Source: Pseudomonas syringae (lineage in GTDB: Bacteria > Pseudomonadota > Gammaproteobacteria > Pseudomonadales > Pseudomonadaceae). Taken from it: a DNA stretch of 64,000 nt. Each line of letters starts with the position of its first letter. Within the stretch, counting starts at the first letter, position 1. Shown piece after piece: positions 54,147 to 64,000 of this stretch. A program made the position numbers and the translations under genes. Where the stretch lies: positions 90,677-154,676 of the forward strand of contig NZ_JPQU01000014.1 of NCBI RefSeq assembly GCF_000737245.1, in the 5' to 3' direction. The notes beneath the pieces were generated by a model that ran no database searches, was not told where the DNA came from, and was given only the letters and a program-made list of their open reading frames with translations.

Positions 54147-55208
54147 ATGCGAAGTTTCAAAAGCGGCCTATGCGCTGCGTTGTTGATCATCGCGCAGATG
54201 GGCATGGTCCATGCGGCGAGTTATCCGGCGGCGGTGGAAGGGGAGTGGACGGCGTCCAGCTTCACCTTCCACACCGGTGAAAAGCTCGACAATCTGCGGA
54301 TGAGCTACGTCACCGTTGGCGATCCGAAGAACCCGGCGGTGCTCTTTCTGCATGGCACCAACCGGCCGGCCAGCGACATGCTGGGCAAGGATTTCGCGGG
54401 TGTGCTGTTTGGCCCCGGCCAGCCGCTGGACGCCAGCAAGTACTACATCATTGCGCCGGACGGCATTGGCGTCGGCAAATCCAGCAAGCCCTCCGATGGC
54501 TTGCGCATGAAATTCCCGCAGTACAACTACACCGATATGGTTCAGGCGCAATATCGTCTGCTCACTGAGGGGCTGGGCATCAAGCATTTGCGGCTGGTCA
54601 TGGGCAACTCAATGGGCGGCATGCAGACCTGGATGTGGGGGCAGAGCTGGCCAGACATGATGGATGCCCTGGTGCCTATGGCCTCACAACCCACGGCAAT
54701 GTCGGCTCGCAACTGGATCCTGCGGCGCATGATGATCGAGTCCATCAAGCAGGACCCGGCCTGGAACGAAGGCAACTACAGCAGCCCGCCGCCTTCACTG
54801 CGCATGGCGAATGTGATGTTCGGCTTTGGCACCAGCGGCGGCACTCTGGCTTATCAGGCCCTGGCACCCACCCGGGCACAGGCGGACAAACTGGTCGATG
54901 AGCGTCTGGCGGCTCCGTTACCGGGTGACGCGAACGACTTCATTTATCAGTGGCAATCGTCGGCAGATTACGATCCAGCGCCGCAACTCTCGGCAATCAA
55001 GGCACCCGTGCTGGCGATCAACAGCGCAGACGACGAGCGCAACCCGCCGGAAACCGGGACCATGCAAGCGTCTTTGGCTAAGTTGAAGAATGCGCGCCTG
55101 GTGCTGATTCCAGCCAGCGCAGAGACCCGTGGGCACGGCACCACTAACATGGCGCGTTTCTATGCCGAACCCTTGGGCGAGTTCATGAAGGCTACGGCAC
55201 GGCCTTGA
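54147..55208 (+). CDS. Secreted alpha/beta-fold hydrolase (MetX-like fold)
   Basis: About 353 residues: signal peptide MRSFKSGLCAALLIIAQMGMVHAASY, LDNLRMSYVTVGDPKNPAVLFLHGTN, nucleophile elbow LVMGNSMGGMQTWMWG, Asp in NSADDERNPPE and His in RGHGTTNMA. The fold is that of homoserine acetyltransferase-like hydrolases, but the signal peptide argues for an extracytoplasmic esterase. ATG 54147 follows AAAAGGGG; it could be transcribed with the tetronate operon (55-nt gap), perhaps to release a lactone or ester, which is an inference. Confidence 0.85.
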   Translation: MRSFKSGLCAALLIIAQMGMVHAASYPAAVEGEWTASSFTFHTGEKLDNLRMSYVTVGDPKNPAVLFLHGTNRPASDMLGKDFAGVLFGPGQPLDASKYYIIAPDGIGVGKSSKPSDGLRMKFPQYNYTDMVQAQYRLLTEGLGIKHLRLVMGNSMGGMQTWMWGQSWPDMMDALVPMASQPTAMSARNWILRRMMIESIKQDPAWNEGNYSSPPPSLRMANVMFGFGTSGGTLAYQALAPTRAQADKLVDERLAAPLPGDANDFIYQWQSSADYDPAPQLSAIKAPVLAINSADDERNPPETGTMQASLAKLKNARLVLIPASAETRGHGTTNMARFYAEPLGEFMKATARP

Positions 55209-55276
55209 TGGTGCTGAGATCTATCTTTCAGTGGGAGACTCGATGTTTGCCTGGAAGCTGATAGACGACGCAAAAC

Positions 55277-55382
55277 CCTGTGCGAGCGGTGCTTGGTCTG
55301 GGCGGCATTCCGACGATAGGGGCAGCGCGATCTCAAGTGAACCGCGTCCAGCCTCATCGCGGGCAAGCACCGCTCCCACAGG
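55277..55382. repeat. REP pair, GGTGCTTG class
   Basis: Left arm CCTGTGCGAGCGGTGCTTGG (mutated) and right arm GCGGGCAAGCACCGCTCCCA around about 65 nt, the same long-middle form as at 45741-45847. Confidence 0.82.
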
Positions 55383-55419
55383 AGACCGCATTTTCAGATA
55401 AGACCGGGCCGTTGCGGCA

Positions 55420-55824
55420 TCAGCCGTCGATCGCCTCTTCCTTGAACTGATCCTTCACATAGGTGATTTCGGTTTTGCCGTGGGGCGCGGGTAAGCCGTC
55501 TTCGCCGAGGTTGACGAAAACCATCTTCTCGACCGTCAGAATGCTCTTGCGGGTGATTTTGTTGCGCACCTGGCAGGTCAAGGTGATCGAGGTACGACCG
55601 AACTCCGTGGCGGTGATGCCCAGCTCGATAATGTCGCCCTGACGCGAGGCGCTGACGAAGTTGATTTCGGAAATGTACTTGGTCACCACGCGCTGGTTGC
55701 CCAATTGCACGATGGCGTAAATCGCCGCTTCCTCATCGATCCAGCGCAACAGGCTGCCACCGAACAGCGTGCCGTTGGGGTTGAGGTCTTCAGGTTTAAC
55801 CCACTTGCGGGTGTGGAAATTCAT
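55420..55824 (-). CDS. YciA-type acyl-CoA thioesterase (hotdog fold)
   Basis: A 134-residue single hotdog protein: VKPEDLNPNGTLFGGSLLRWIDEEAAIYA contains the catalytic Asn/Asp-Glu pattern of the YciA/ACOT group, then VTKYISEINFVSASRQGDIIELG and a beta sheet ending VFVNLGEDGLPAPHG. It hydrolyses acyl-CoA esters in the cytoplasm; chain-length preference is not visible. It is monocistronic and divergent from ahcY. Confidence 0.92.
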   Translation of the reverse strand: MNFHTRKWVKPEDLNPNGTLFGGSLLRWIDEEAAIYAIVQLGNQRVVTKYISEINFVSASRQGDIIELGITATEFGRTSITLTCQVRNKITRKSILTVEKMVFVNLGEDGLPAPHGKTEITYVKDQFKEEAIDG

Positions 55825-55867
55825 GGGGGGCTCTGGCTCCGTGGGGTTAGGGCTATAGGGTTACAGC

Positions 55868-55955
55868 CCTCAGCGGCAAGTTTCAAGCGGCAAGCTGCAA
55901 GTTGAATGCGGCCAAGGCCCTTCTTGTCGCTCGACGCTTGCAACTTGTAGCTCAA
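55868..55955. repeat. Interspersed CAAGCTGCAAG-type inverted repeat
   Basis: CAAGCGGCAAGCTGCAAGTT and the inverse CGCTTGCAACTTGTAGCT flank about 35 nt. AGCTGCAAGTTG pairs with CAACTTGTAGCT with one mismatch. It resembles a non-REP repeat common between Pseudomonas genes. Confidence 0.6.
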
Positions 55956-55962
55956 GAAAAGC

Positions 55963-55968
55963 TATAAT
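55963..55968 (+). promoter_or_regulatory. -10 box of the ahcY promoter
   Basis: TATAAT at 55963-55968, with TTGCAA at 55938-55943 as an imperfect -35 (19-nt spacing), lies about 50 nt before the riboswitch. Confidence 0.55.
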
Positions 55969-56017
55969 CCCCTCCGTTTCAAAACGGTCATCTTCTCTTG
56001 ATACCGTTCCCGCCACC

Positions 56018-57553
<1,536 letters not shown>

Positions 57554-57609
57554 TTGACCTTCTGCGGGCGGCTCCTATACAGCCGCTCCGCAGATACGGC
57601 CGCAGCCCT

Positions 57610-57696
57610 GTAGGAGCGCGCTTGCCCGCGATGCGTTTTGATAGTCGACATATCTATTGACTGACCTGACGCCATCGCGGGCAAGCGCGCTCCTAC
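57610..57696. repeat. REP pair, GTAGGAGCGCGCTTGCCCGC class
   Basis: Intact inverted arms around about 45 nt between ahcY and metF. Confidence 0.92.
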
Positions 57697-57739
57697 AAGA
57701 GGGCGGCGCTAAGTTTGCGAGTTCCCAAGGTTATCCACC

Positions 57740-58585
57740 ATGTCCCAAGACCGCCGCTTCAGCTTCGAGTTCTTCCCGACCAAGACCGACGCTGGACATG
57801 AAAAGCTGCTGACCGTCGCTCGTCAGTTGGCCAGTTACAATCCCGATTTCTTCTCCTGCACCTATGGTGCCGGTGGCTCGACCCGCGACCGCACAATCAA
57901 CACCGTGCTGCAGCTGGAAAACGAAGTAAAAGTCCCGGCTGCCCCGCATTTGTCTTGCGTAGGCGACAGCAAGGACGACCTGCGCGCACTGCTGACCCAA
58001 TACAAGGATGCTGGCATCAAGCGCATCGTTGCCCTGCGCGGTGACTTGCCTTCGGGTATGGGTATGGCCAGCGGCGAGCTGCGCTACGCCAGTGACCTGG
58101 TGTCCTTCATTCGTGAAGAGACCGGCAGTCACTTCCACATTGAAGTCGCTGCCTACCCTGAGATGCACCCTCAGGCGCGCAACTTCGATGACGACGTGAA
58201 GAACTTCGTGCACAAGGCTCAGGCTGGTGCCGACAGCGCTATCACCCAATACTTCTTCAATGCCGACAGCTACTTCCATTTCCTGGAACGCGTGCAGAAG
58301 AAAGGTGTGACCCTGCCGATCGTGCCGGGCATCATGCCGATCACCAATTACAGCAAGCTGGCGCGATTCTCCGATGCCTGCGGTGCGGAAATCCCGCGCT
58401 GGATCCGCAAGCAGCTGGAAGCCTACGGCGACGACGTGCAGAGCATTCAAGCGTTCGGTGAGCAGGTCATCACTGAAATGTGCGAGCGTCTGCTGCAGGG
58501 CGGCGCGCCGGGTCTGCACTTCTACACCCTGAACCAGGCCGATCCTAGCCTGGCGATCTGGAACAATCTGAAGCTGCCTCGTTAA
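57740..58585 (+). CDS. metF: 5,10-methylenetetrahydrofolate reductase
   Basis: A 281-residue FAD-dependent TIM-barrel enzyme: RFSFEFFPTKTDAGHEKL, FFSCTYGAGGSTRDRT, ALRGDLPSG, HFHIEVAAYPEMHPQA, AGADSAITQYFFNADSYFHF and LPIVPGIMPITNY. It reduces methylene- to methyl-tetrahydrofolate for methionine synthesis. Together with ahcY it serves the methyl cycle. A REP pair stands between the two genes, and I see no riboswitch or MetR site ahead of metF. Confidence 0.97.
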   Translation: MSQDRRFSFEFFPTKTDAGHEKLLTVARQLASYNPDFFSCTYGAGGSTRDRTINTVLQLENEVKVPAAPHLSCVGDSKDDLRALLTQYKDAGIKRIVALRGDLPSGMGMASGELRYASDLVSFIREETGSHFHIEVAAYPEMHPQARNFDDDVKNFVHKAQAGADSAITQYFFNADSYFHFLERVQKKGVTLPIVPGIMPITNYSKLARFSDACGAEIPRWIRKQLEAYGDDVQSIQAFGEQVITEMCERLLQGGAPGLHFYTLNQADPSLAIWNNLKLPR

Positions 58586-58611
58586 CCCGAGAAAGCTTGG
58601 TGGGACCGGCC

Positions 58612-58698
58612 GTGGGACCGGCCTTAGCCGGGAAGAGGCCAGGTCAGGCACGACATAGGCTTGGCCGGATGACCCCCTCCCGGCTAAAGCCGGTCCCA
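58612..58698. repeat. REP pair, GACCGGCTTTAGCCGGGAAG class, left arm partly doubled
   Basis: TGGGACCGGCCGTGGGACCG shows the first half of the left arm duplicated; the right arm CCCGGCTAAAGCCGGTCCCA is standard. Confidence 0.85.
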
Positions 58699-58760
58699 TG
58701 ACATCCCAAGCTATCTACACCGTTGAGCAGCAGGAAAGCAGCGCGAAGCGATTGCTCTGT

Positions 58761-58971
58761 TATACTCCGGCCTTCCCGCCAGGCTTACGCCCGGATGCTC
58801 GGTCTAGCATTAGGCTCCTCGATCACGCCCTCAAGCGCTTTTTTACACGCGCTGACGTATCGAGATGTCCTGAAGACCCGCAGGACCGGACGGGATCGCG
58901 TCCCTAAATGCGATTTTGCGTCAGGCAAGATTTCCCTCTGAGCATAAGCTCTAACTAAAACAGGATTACTC
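58761..58971 (+). promoter_or_regulatory. rhlE promoter (-10) and long 5' leader
   Basis: TATACT at 58761-58766 is a good -10 box; no good -35 is seen. That leaves a leader of about 200 nt before ATG 58972. It contains GC-rich hairpin-forming text (GACCCGCAGGACCGGACGGG) and an AT-rich end without a strong ribosome site (AACAGGATTACTC). Long leaders are common for DEAD-box helicases with cold or feedback control. Confidence 0.4.
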
Positions 58972-60894
58972 ATGTCCTTTGCTTCCCTCGGTCTCTCCGA
59001 GGCTCTAGTTCGCGCCATCGAGGCAGCGGGCTATACCCAGCCTACTCCGGTGCAACAGCGGGCCATTCCCGCCGTGTTGCAAGGTCGCGACCTGATGGTT
59101 GCCGCCCAGACAGGTACTGGTAAAACCGGTGGTTTCGCTCTTCCGATTCTGGAGCGTCTGTTCCCCAACGGTCACCCGGACAAATCCCAGCGTCACGGCC
59201 CGCGCCAACCTCGCGTACTGGTCCTGACCCCGACTCGCGAACTGGCCGCACAAGTGCATGACAGCTTCAAGCTGTATGCCCGCGACCTGAAGTTCGTCAG
59301 CGCCTGCATTTTCGGCGGTGTCGGCACCAATCCACAAGTCCAGGCCATGGCTCGCGGCGTAGACGTGCTGGTGGCCTGCCCGGGTCGCTTGCTCGATCTG
59401 TGCGGTCAAGGCAGCGTCGACCTGTCCCACGTTGAAATCCTCGTGCTCGATGAAGCCGACCGGATGCTCGACATGGGCTTCGTCCACGACGTGAAGAAAG
59501 TCCTCGCACGCCTGCCGGCCAAACGTCAGAACCTGCTGTTCTCGGCAACGTTCTCCAACGACATCACGGCGTTGGCTGGCAAGCTGCTGCATAACCCTGA
59601 GCGCATCGAAGTCACGCCGCCGAACACCACGGTCGAGCGCATCGAGCAACGGGTTTTCCGCCTGCCAGCCAACCACAAGCGTTCGCTGCTGGCGCACTTG
59701 ATCACTCAAGGCGCGTGGGAACAGGTTCTGGTGTTCACTCGCACCAAGCACGGCGCCAACCGCCTGGCTGAATACCTGGATAAGCACGGCCTGGCCGCTG
59801 TGGCGATCCACGGTAACAAGAGCCAGAACGCGCGCACCAAAGCCCTGGCTGATTTCAAGGCTGGCGATGTACGCATCATGGTTGCTACTGATATCGCCGC
59901 TCGCGGTCTGGATATCGACCAATTGCCGCACGTGGTCAACTTCGAGCTGCCAAACGTCGACGAAGACTACGTTCACCGTATCGGCCGTACCGGTCGTGCG
60001 GGCCGTACAGGTGAAGCGATTTCCCTGGTGGCTCCGGACGAAGAAAAGCTGCTGAAAAGCATCGAGCGCATGACCAAGCAGAAAATCGCCGATGGCGACC
60101 TGATGGGCTTCGATATGACAGCCGTTGAAGCCGAGAAGCCGGAAGTTCGCGAGCGTCCAGACGTGCGCAACCCGCGTAACCCGCGCGGTCCTCGTGGCGA
60201 TGGCCCGAATGGCGGCGGCGGTGGTGGCGGTCGTAAAGACAAGGGCAAGGACAAAGGCAAGGAAAAAACCCCAGCGGCAGCAGCTGCCGGTGAGCGTCCA
60301 GCCCGTAAGCCTCGCGAACCCCAGAAGCCGCGTGAAGGCGGTGGCCCGGGCCGTGAACAGCGCGCTTCGACTCCACGTGCAACGGCAGCCCCGCGCCCGT
60401 CGGCAGATCGTGCCCCGGACGAGTTCCTGGATGACGAAGTGGATAACTTCGGCAATCGCGCTGATTACGTCAGCCCGTACAAGGACAAAAACCAGGGTCG
60501 CGGTCGTCGTCCTAGCGCTCCAGCTACAGGCGCAGGCGCGGCAACCGGTACGGCTCCGGCCGCTCGTGGTCCTCGTCCAAGTGGTCCACGCAGCAGTGGT
60601 GGTGCAACCACTGGTACGCCTCCAGCCAAGCGCAATGGCCCACGCAGCGGTGCGCCGCGCGATGGTCAGGCGCGTCGCGAAGAGAACCCGCGTAACCGCC
60701 GCCCGGCTCGCGATGATCAGCCAGTCCGTCAAGAGCCAGCCGTTCGCGGCCCTCGTGATAGCCAGCCGCAACCGAAGATCATGCACAAAGAGTCGAAGAG
60801 CGATCGCTTCCCGTCTCCTGAGCAACTCGATCAGCTGCCAAGCCGCCCTCGCGGTGAAAAACCAGCCCTGCTGACCCGCAACCGCGAAGGTTAA
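58972..60894 (+). CDS. rhlE: DEAD-box ATP-dependent RNA helicase RhlE with long basic tail
   Basis: A 640-residue helicase. Q motif near [14 protein letters not shown]; motif [10 protein letters not shown] (44-52); [12 protein letters not shown] at 160-163 with [15 protein letters not shown] in [32 protein letters not shown]. The RecA core ends near residue 375. The last 260 residues are disordered, rich in Arg, Gly, Pro and Ala ([17 protein letters not shown]), suited to RNA binding. RhlE-type enzymes act in RNA decay and ribosome assembly. A bidirectional-looking terminator follows. Confidence 0.93.
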   Translation: MSFASLGLSEALVRAIEAAGYTQPTPVQQRAIPAVLQGRDLMVAAQTGTGKTGGFALPILERLFPNGHPDKSQRHGPRQPRVLVLTPTRELAAQVHDSFKLYARDLKFVSACIFGGVGTNPQVQAMARGVDVLVACPGRLLDLCGQGSVDLSHVEILVLDEADRMLDMGFVHDVKKVLARLPAKRQNLLFSATFSNDITALAGKLLHNPERIEVTPPNTTVERIEQRVFRLPANHKRSLLAHLITQGAWEQVLVFTRTKHGANRLAEYLDKHGLAAVAIHGNKSQNARTKALADFKAGDVRIMVATDIAARGLDIDQLPHVVNFELPNVDEDYVHRIGRTGRAGRTGEAISLVAPDEEKLLKSIERMTKQKIADGDLMGFDMTAVEAEKPEVRERPDVRNPRNPRGPRGDGPNGGGGGGGRKDKGKDKGKEKTPAAAAAGERPARKPREPQKPREGGGPGREQRASTPRATAAPRPSADRAPDEFLDDEVDNFGNRADYVSPYKDKNQGRGRRPSAPATGAGAATGTAPAARGPRPSGPRSSGGATTGTPPAKRNGPRSGAPRDGQARREENPRNRRPARDDQPVRQEPAVRGPRDSQPQPKIMHKESKSDRFPSPEQLDQLPSRPRGEKPALLTRNREG

Positions 60895-60910
60895 GCCAGG
60901 GCGGAACGAA

Positions 60911-60938
60911 AAAGCCCCGACTGGTTCGGGGCTTTTTT
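60911..60938 (+). terminator. Intrinsic terminator of rhlE
   Basis: AAGCCCCGA and TCGGGGCTT pair around CTGGT, followed by TTTTTT. Confidence 0.92.
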
Positions 60939-60963
60939 GTGCGTATTATCCGCATCGGCTTCC

Positions 60964-61058
60964 CCTGTGGGAGCGAATTCATTCGCGAAGAGGCCAGTAC
61001 ATCCGGGGCATATCTATCGTTCGGGACGCCGTCTTCGCGAATGAATTCGCTCCCACAG
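60964..61058. repeat. REP pair, GAATTCATTCGCGAA class
   Basis: Inverted copies of TGTGGGAGCGAATTCATTCG around about 50 nt between the convergent rhlE and yceI-like genes. Confidence 0.92.
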
Positions 61059-61080
61059 TTGATCGGCGTATTTCACGCGC

Positions 61081-61110
61081 AAACAAAAACGCCGACCCTG
61101 AGGTCGGCGT
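61081..61110 (-). terminator. Intrinsic terminator of the yceI-like gene
   Basis: Read on the minus strand, ACGCCGACC-TCAG-GGTCGGCGT is followed by TTTTGTTT. Confidence 0.88.
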
Positions 61111-61128
61111 TCTGATCAACCGGGAAGC

Positions 61129-61725
61129 TTACTTGGCTTTGACGCCTTCGAAGCTGATATCCAGGTCCAGGGTATCGGACTGTGGACCCAGGTCCATCAT
61201 CTTGCCGAAGTCCGAACGCTTGATCGAAGTGGTGCCTTCGAAGCCAGCGCGGTAGCCGCCCCATGGATCCTTGCCTTCGCCCAGGAACACAGTCTTGACC
61301 ACAACTGGCTTGGTTACGCCGTGGAAGGTCAGATCGCCGGTGACGTCAGCGGTCAGCTTGCCGTCAGCATTTTTGCCGGTTGGCACGACTTTGGTGGAAA
61401 CGAATTTCGCGTCCGGGTAGGTCGCTACGTCCAGGAAGTCTTTGCTGGAGATGTGCTTGTCACGCTCAGCGTGGTTGGTGAAAACGCTGGCGGTTTTCAG
61501 GTCGATGCTGATTTTGCTGTCTTCAGGCTTGGCAGCGTCGAAGCTGAACGTGCCGGTCCAGTCTTTGAACGTGCCGTAGATGAAGCTGTAGCCCAAGTGG
61601 CTGATCTTGAAGTTGACGAAGGCGTGCTGGCCTTCTTTGTCGATGGTGTAATCAGCGGCCATCGCCTGACCGGCAGACAACAGAGCGGTACCCAGTGCCA
61701 GAGCGGCGAGAGTCTTCTTCAACAT
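61129..61725 (-). CDS. YceI-family periplasmic lipid-binding-like protein
   Basis: About 198 residues: signal peptide [25 protein letters not shown], then the YceI beta-barrel pattern [71 protein letters not shown] and [19 protein letters not shown] text. The family binds long polyisoprenoids in some members. ATG 61725 with GGGAA upstream is used instead of an in-frame start 27 nt earlier. Pairing with a cytochrome b561 gene 27 nt upstream is a frequent arrangement. Confidence 0.93.
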   Translation of the reverse strand: MLKKTLAALALGTALLSAGQAMAADYTIDKEGQHAFVNFKISHLGYSFIYGTFKDWTGTFSFDAAKPEDSKISIDLKTASVFTNHAERDKHISSKDFLDVATYPDAKFVSTKVVPTGKNADGKLTADVTGDLTFHGVTKPVVVKTVFLGEGKDPWGGYRAGFEGTTSIKRSDFGKMMDLGPQSDTLDLDISFEGVKAK

Positions 61726-61752
61726 GCGTTTATTCCCGTTTTGGTTGAACAA

Positions 61753-62301
61753 TTAAGAGCGGCCCAACATACGTTTGAGGGTCACATCACGATCGATAAA
61801 GTGGTGTTTCAGTGCAACAAGACCATGAAGACCCGAGAAAACCACGAGCACCCAGGCCAGATAGAGATGAATCCAGCCCGCCGTTTCTGCCTGGTCAGGC
61901 AAACCGCTGATCAGCGCAGGCACTTCGAACAGATCAAATACCGGGATCCCAACGCCGTCGGCGGTGGAAATGAGGTAGCCGGCGAACATCACGGCAAACA
62001 GCCCGACATACAGAAACAGATGACCGAGGTGCGCGCCGATCCGAGTCCATTTTCCATAACTGGCCAAGGTGGGCGGCGGAGGGCTGAGCAAGCGCCAGAC
62101 GATACGGATCAGCATGATCGCGAACAACGTAATGCCAATGCTCTTGTGCAAGTCAGGCCCGGCTTTACGCCAGGTGTCGTAATAACCGAGGCCGACCATC
62201 CATAAGCCCAGGGCAAACAAACCGTAGACGATTGCAGCGACGCCCCAATGCAGCACCATGCCGATCAGACCGTAGCGAGAGGAGGAATTGCGTAACTGCA
62301 T
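61753..62301 (-). CDS. Cytochrome b561-family protein
   Basis: A 182-residue, four-helix membrane cytochrome: SRYGLIGMVLHWGVAAIVYGLFALG (haem His), DLHKSIGITLFAIMLIRIVWRL (His), HLGHLFLYVGLFAVMFAGYLI (His) and WIHLYLAWVLVVFSGLHGLVALKHHFIDRD (His pair). Two b haems are expected. It shuttles electrons between quinones and periplasmic partners, possibly the YceI-like protein encoded next in the operon. Confidence 0.94.
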   Translation of the reverse strand: MQLRNSSSRYGLIGMVLHWGVAAIVYGLFALGLWMVGLGYYDTWRKAGPDLHKSIGITLFAIMLIRIVWRLLSPPPPTLASYGKWTRIGAHLGHLFLYVGLFAVMFAGYLISTADGVGIPVFDLFEVPALISGLPDQAETAGWIHLYLAWVLVVFSGLHGLVALKHHFIDRDVTLKRMLGRS

Positions 62302-62339
62302 TGCAAGTACCTTGTAAGTAGTGATGTCAGACTAGCTTT

Positions 62340-62590
62340 TTATCTATCGAATGACAGCGCAAAATCTTGCTCTGAAATATCTATAAAATCGATTGTTACC
62401 TTTTGCGGGTTTTCCGTCCTGGAGGGTTTGGGCCCGTGGGTGTCAGCATCCAGATAAATTTCGACAGACAAAACCATGCCGTGACCATCGGCTGTTCGAT
62501 ATAGATGAACGGCGTAGTGGCCTCGCGCGAAGCGGTTTATTTGGAATATCAAAGCCCCCGGATTGACTCGGTAGTGAGGGAGCCGGATAT
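62340..62590 (-). CDS. Small hypothetical or decayed gene
   Basis: An open frame reaches from 62633 to a stop at 62340, but its first part is REP-derived, so only about 80 residues (ALIFQINRFARGHYAVHLYRT onward, ending DISEQDFALSFDR) could be real. The composition looks protein-like, yet there is no clear start or ribosome site. It may be the end of a lost gene. Confidence 0.3.
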
Positions 62591-62593
62591 GAG

Positions 62594-62683
62594 GTGGGAC
62601 CGGCTTCAGCCGGGAAGAGGCCAGTGCATCCACACTTTATTTGTCGCCTGAAATACCGCCTTCCCGGCTGAAGCCGGTCCTAC
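62594..62683. repeat. REP pair, GACCGGCTTCAGCCGGGAAG class
   Basis: Inverted copies of GTGGGACCGGCTTCAGCCGG around about 40 nt next to the hydrolase gene's 3' end. Confidence 0.9.
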
Positions 62684-62687
62684 GTCG

Positions 62688-63719
62688 TTAGGACTCGACA
62701 AGCCCCATGTCGTGAGCAGACGTCAGCCACAGCGGTATCCGTCGCTCCAGGTAATAGCCCGGGTTCTTGAGGGAGCCGTCGACGAAGCCGACGTGACCGC
62801 CTTTCTCCTGCAATTCGAACTCAGTCGTCGGTGAAAGCTCTTCCGGCTCGGGCAGGCTGTGCTTGAACACGAACGGGTCGTCTGCGGCCTGAATGATCAG
62901 CGTCGGCGTGCGGATATCGCCAAGGAAATACCGGCTTGAAGCGCGGCGATAGTAGTCCTTGGCGTCAGTGAAGCCGTGCAGAGGAGCGGTCACCCGACCG
63001 TCGAAGTCCCAGAAGGTGCGCATGTTTTCCAGCGAGCCAAGCGCTGCCAGCTCCGCCAGACCCTCGCTCATGCCTTCGTGCTGGAAGTGTCGCTGCTTGT
63101 CTCTGACATAGGTGAGCATTTCGCGCATGAAATGCCGCTGATACACCTTGGAAAAGCCCATGCCGATGCGGTCGGCGCATTCGTCCAGGCGGAATGGCAC
63201 CGACACCGCCACAGCCCCCTGCAATTGGCTGTCCGGCCCCGATTCACCCAGATATTTGAGCAGCACGTTGCCGCCCAGTGAGTAGCCCACCGCGTACAGC
63301 GGCGCCAAAGGGCGTAATGCGCGCAGATGGGCGACCACCGAGGCCAGGTCTTCGCTGGCTCCGGAATGATAGCTTCGCGACAGCCGATTCGGCTCGCCGG
63401 AACAGCCCCGCCAGTTCAGCGCCACACTGGCCCAGCCTTCCCGGGCCATCGCTTGCTGTAGACCGACGACATAAGGCGAATTCGACGAGCCGGTCAGGCC
63501 ATGCAGAACCAGCACCAGCGGCGCATCCAGCTGGTGCGGGCCAGCCCAGTCAAGGTCGAGAAAATCCCCATCGGCAAGCCAGATCCGTTCCCGCTGACGC
63601 TCAAGCGGCAGGTTCCTGCGCAACAATGGCCCCCACAAGGTTTGCAGGTGGGGATTACCCAGGCCTGAAGCGGGAACAAAGCGGTTCGACAATGAGGATT
63701 TAGCGGGGCGTGTGAGCAC
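62688..63719 (-). CDS. YheT-like alpha/beta hydrolase
   Basis: About 343 residues: FVPASGLGNPHLQTLWGPLLRR, LVLVLHGLTGSSNSPYV, VALNWRGCSGEPNRLSRSYHSGAS, nucleophile elbow YAVGYSLGGNVLLKYLGE, Asp in QAADDPFVF and His in EKGGHVGFVDG. This is the COG0429 (YheT) family, substrate unknown. GTG 63719 is preferred because GAGGA is well placed and family homology starts soon after. Longer starts (63821 or 63923) run through poorly conserved or REP-derived sequence. Confidence 0.88.
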   Translation of the reverse strand: MLTRPAKSSLSNRFVPASGLGNPHLQTLWGPLLRRNLPLERQRERIWLADGDFLDLDWAGPHQLDAPLVLVLHGLTGSSNSPYVVGLQQAMAREGWASVALNWRGCSGEPNRLSRSYHSGASEDLASVVAHLRALRPLAPLYAVGYSLGGNVLLKYLGESGPDSQLQGAVAVSVPFRLDECADRIGMGFSKVYQRHFMREMLTYVRDKQRHFQHEGMSEGLAELAALGSLENMRTFWDFDGRVTAPLHGFTDAKDYYRRASSRYFLGDIRTPTLIIQAADDPFVFKHSLPEPEELSPTTEFELQEKGGHVGFVDGSLKNPGYYLERRIPLWLTSAHDMGLVES

Positions 63720-63823
63720 GGTCGTCCTCGTGAGCAAATTGCGGTGGCATGAAGCGTAAGTTGCCACAAGTGAGGCGGGATGTGAGGAGGTTTTTGCTGA
63801 ATGGTTAAAGTTGTGGAGCATGA

Positions 63824-63912
63824 CCTGTGGGAGCGGTGCTTGCCCGCGATAAGAACGACGCGATTTATCTGATAAACCGCAGCGACTGTATCGCGGGCAA
63901 GCACCGCACAGG
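63824..63912. repeat. REP pair, GGTGCTTGCCCGCGATA class, right arm truncated
   Basis: The left arm CCTGTGGGAGCGGTGCTTGC is complete; the right arm GCGGGCAAGCACCGCACAGG lacks the inner TCCC. Confidence 0.85.
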
Positions 63913-63936
63913 AGTGATCTCAATATTGGCGCGACG

Positions 63937-64000
63937 ACGTGGGACCGGCTTTAGCCGGGAAGAGGCCAGTACATCCATCCGATATTTATCCTCTGAAATG
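63937..64000. repeat. REP element, GACCGGCTTTAGCCGGGAAG class, cut by window end
   Basis: ACGTGGGACCGGCTTTAGCC followed by GGGAAGAGGCCAGTACATCC is the left half of a REP pair; the partner arm should lie beyond the window. Confidence 0.8.

Noticed and set aside
59005..60825. Minus-strand open frame opposite rhlE
   Set aside because: Thr/Arg/Ala-rich shadow of the helicase gene; no motifs.

Overview
The window reads as chromosome of a Pseudomonas of the fluorescens/putida type. The evidence is the high-GC codon use, the dense paired REP elements of several Pseudomonas-type cores, an ahcY gene behind an SAH riboswitch, and the neighbourhood rsmE-bioA-amine oxidase ... ahcY-metF-rhlE, which I know from Pseudomonas genomes. 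No rRNA, tRNA, CRISPR array or prophage was seen.

Left part (1-24.6 kb) is accessory-rich. It opens with an internally deleted MFS sugar-acid transporter, an RBBP9-type hydrolase and an SfnR-like sigma-54 activator. A large RHS/YD-repeat locus follows, in which body (2970-6506) and core-plus-tip (6503-7711) are two reading frames sharing ATGA. Next is a sulfur-scavenging block: MetQ-like binding protein, TauD-type dioxygenase, and ABC ATPase, permease and binding protein. Then come three stand-alone RHS core/tip cassettes (13272-14222, 14298-15428, 17087-18196). They begin at the position where the big RHS is split, and they surround an AAA ATPase. Two cassettes and one empty cassette relic carry a CTAGCA-TTTT-TGCTAG type leader. 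A pseudogene fragment of the neighbouring efflux adaptor gene lies between the cassettes. A TriABC-like RND efflux operon with two lipoprotein adaptors follows, then a REP-associated tyrosine transposase (RAYT) next to a perfect 42-bp inverted repeat.

Middle part (24.8-45.7 kb): a seven-gene operon for uptake and probable hydrolysis of a cyclic amide/ureide (family 3 binding protein, permease, ATPase, class V aminotransferase-like protein, RpiR regulator, PuuE-like deacetylase, hydantoinase/dihydropyrimidinase). It is followed by housekeeping genes rsmE, bioA, an exported amine oxidase, ligB, a DUF1090 protein, a cytochrome c' lipoprotein, a MAPEG protein and an EamA permease, and then a TonB-dependent receptor facing a two-component system.

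Right part (46-64 kb): a CPA1 antiporter; a DeoR-controlled tetronate (L-threonate/erythronate) catabolic operon ltnD-otnK-otnC-gntP-otnI plus an esterase-like gene; a YciA-type thioesterase; the methyl-cycle pair ahcY (SAH riboswitch) and metF; RNA helicase rhlE; YceI plus cytochrome b561; and a YheT-like hydrolase. REP pairs separate most of these transcription units.
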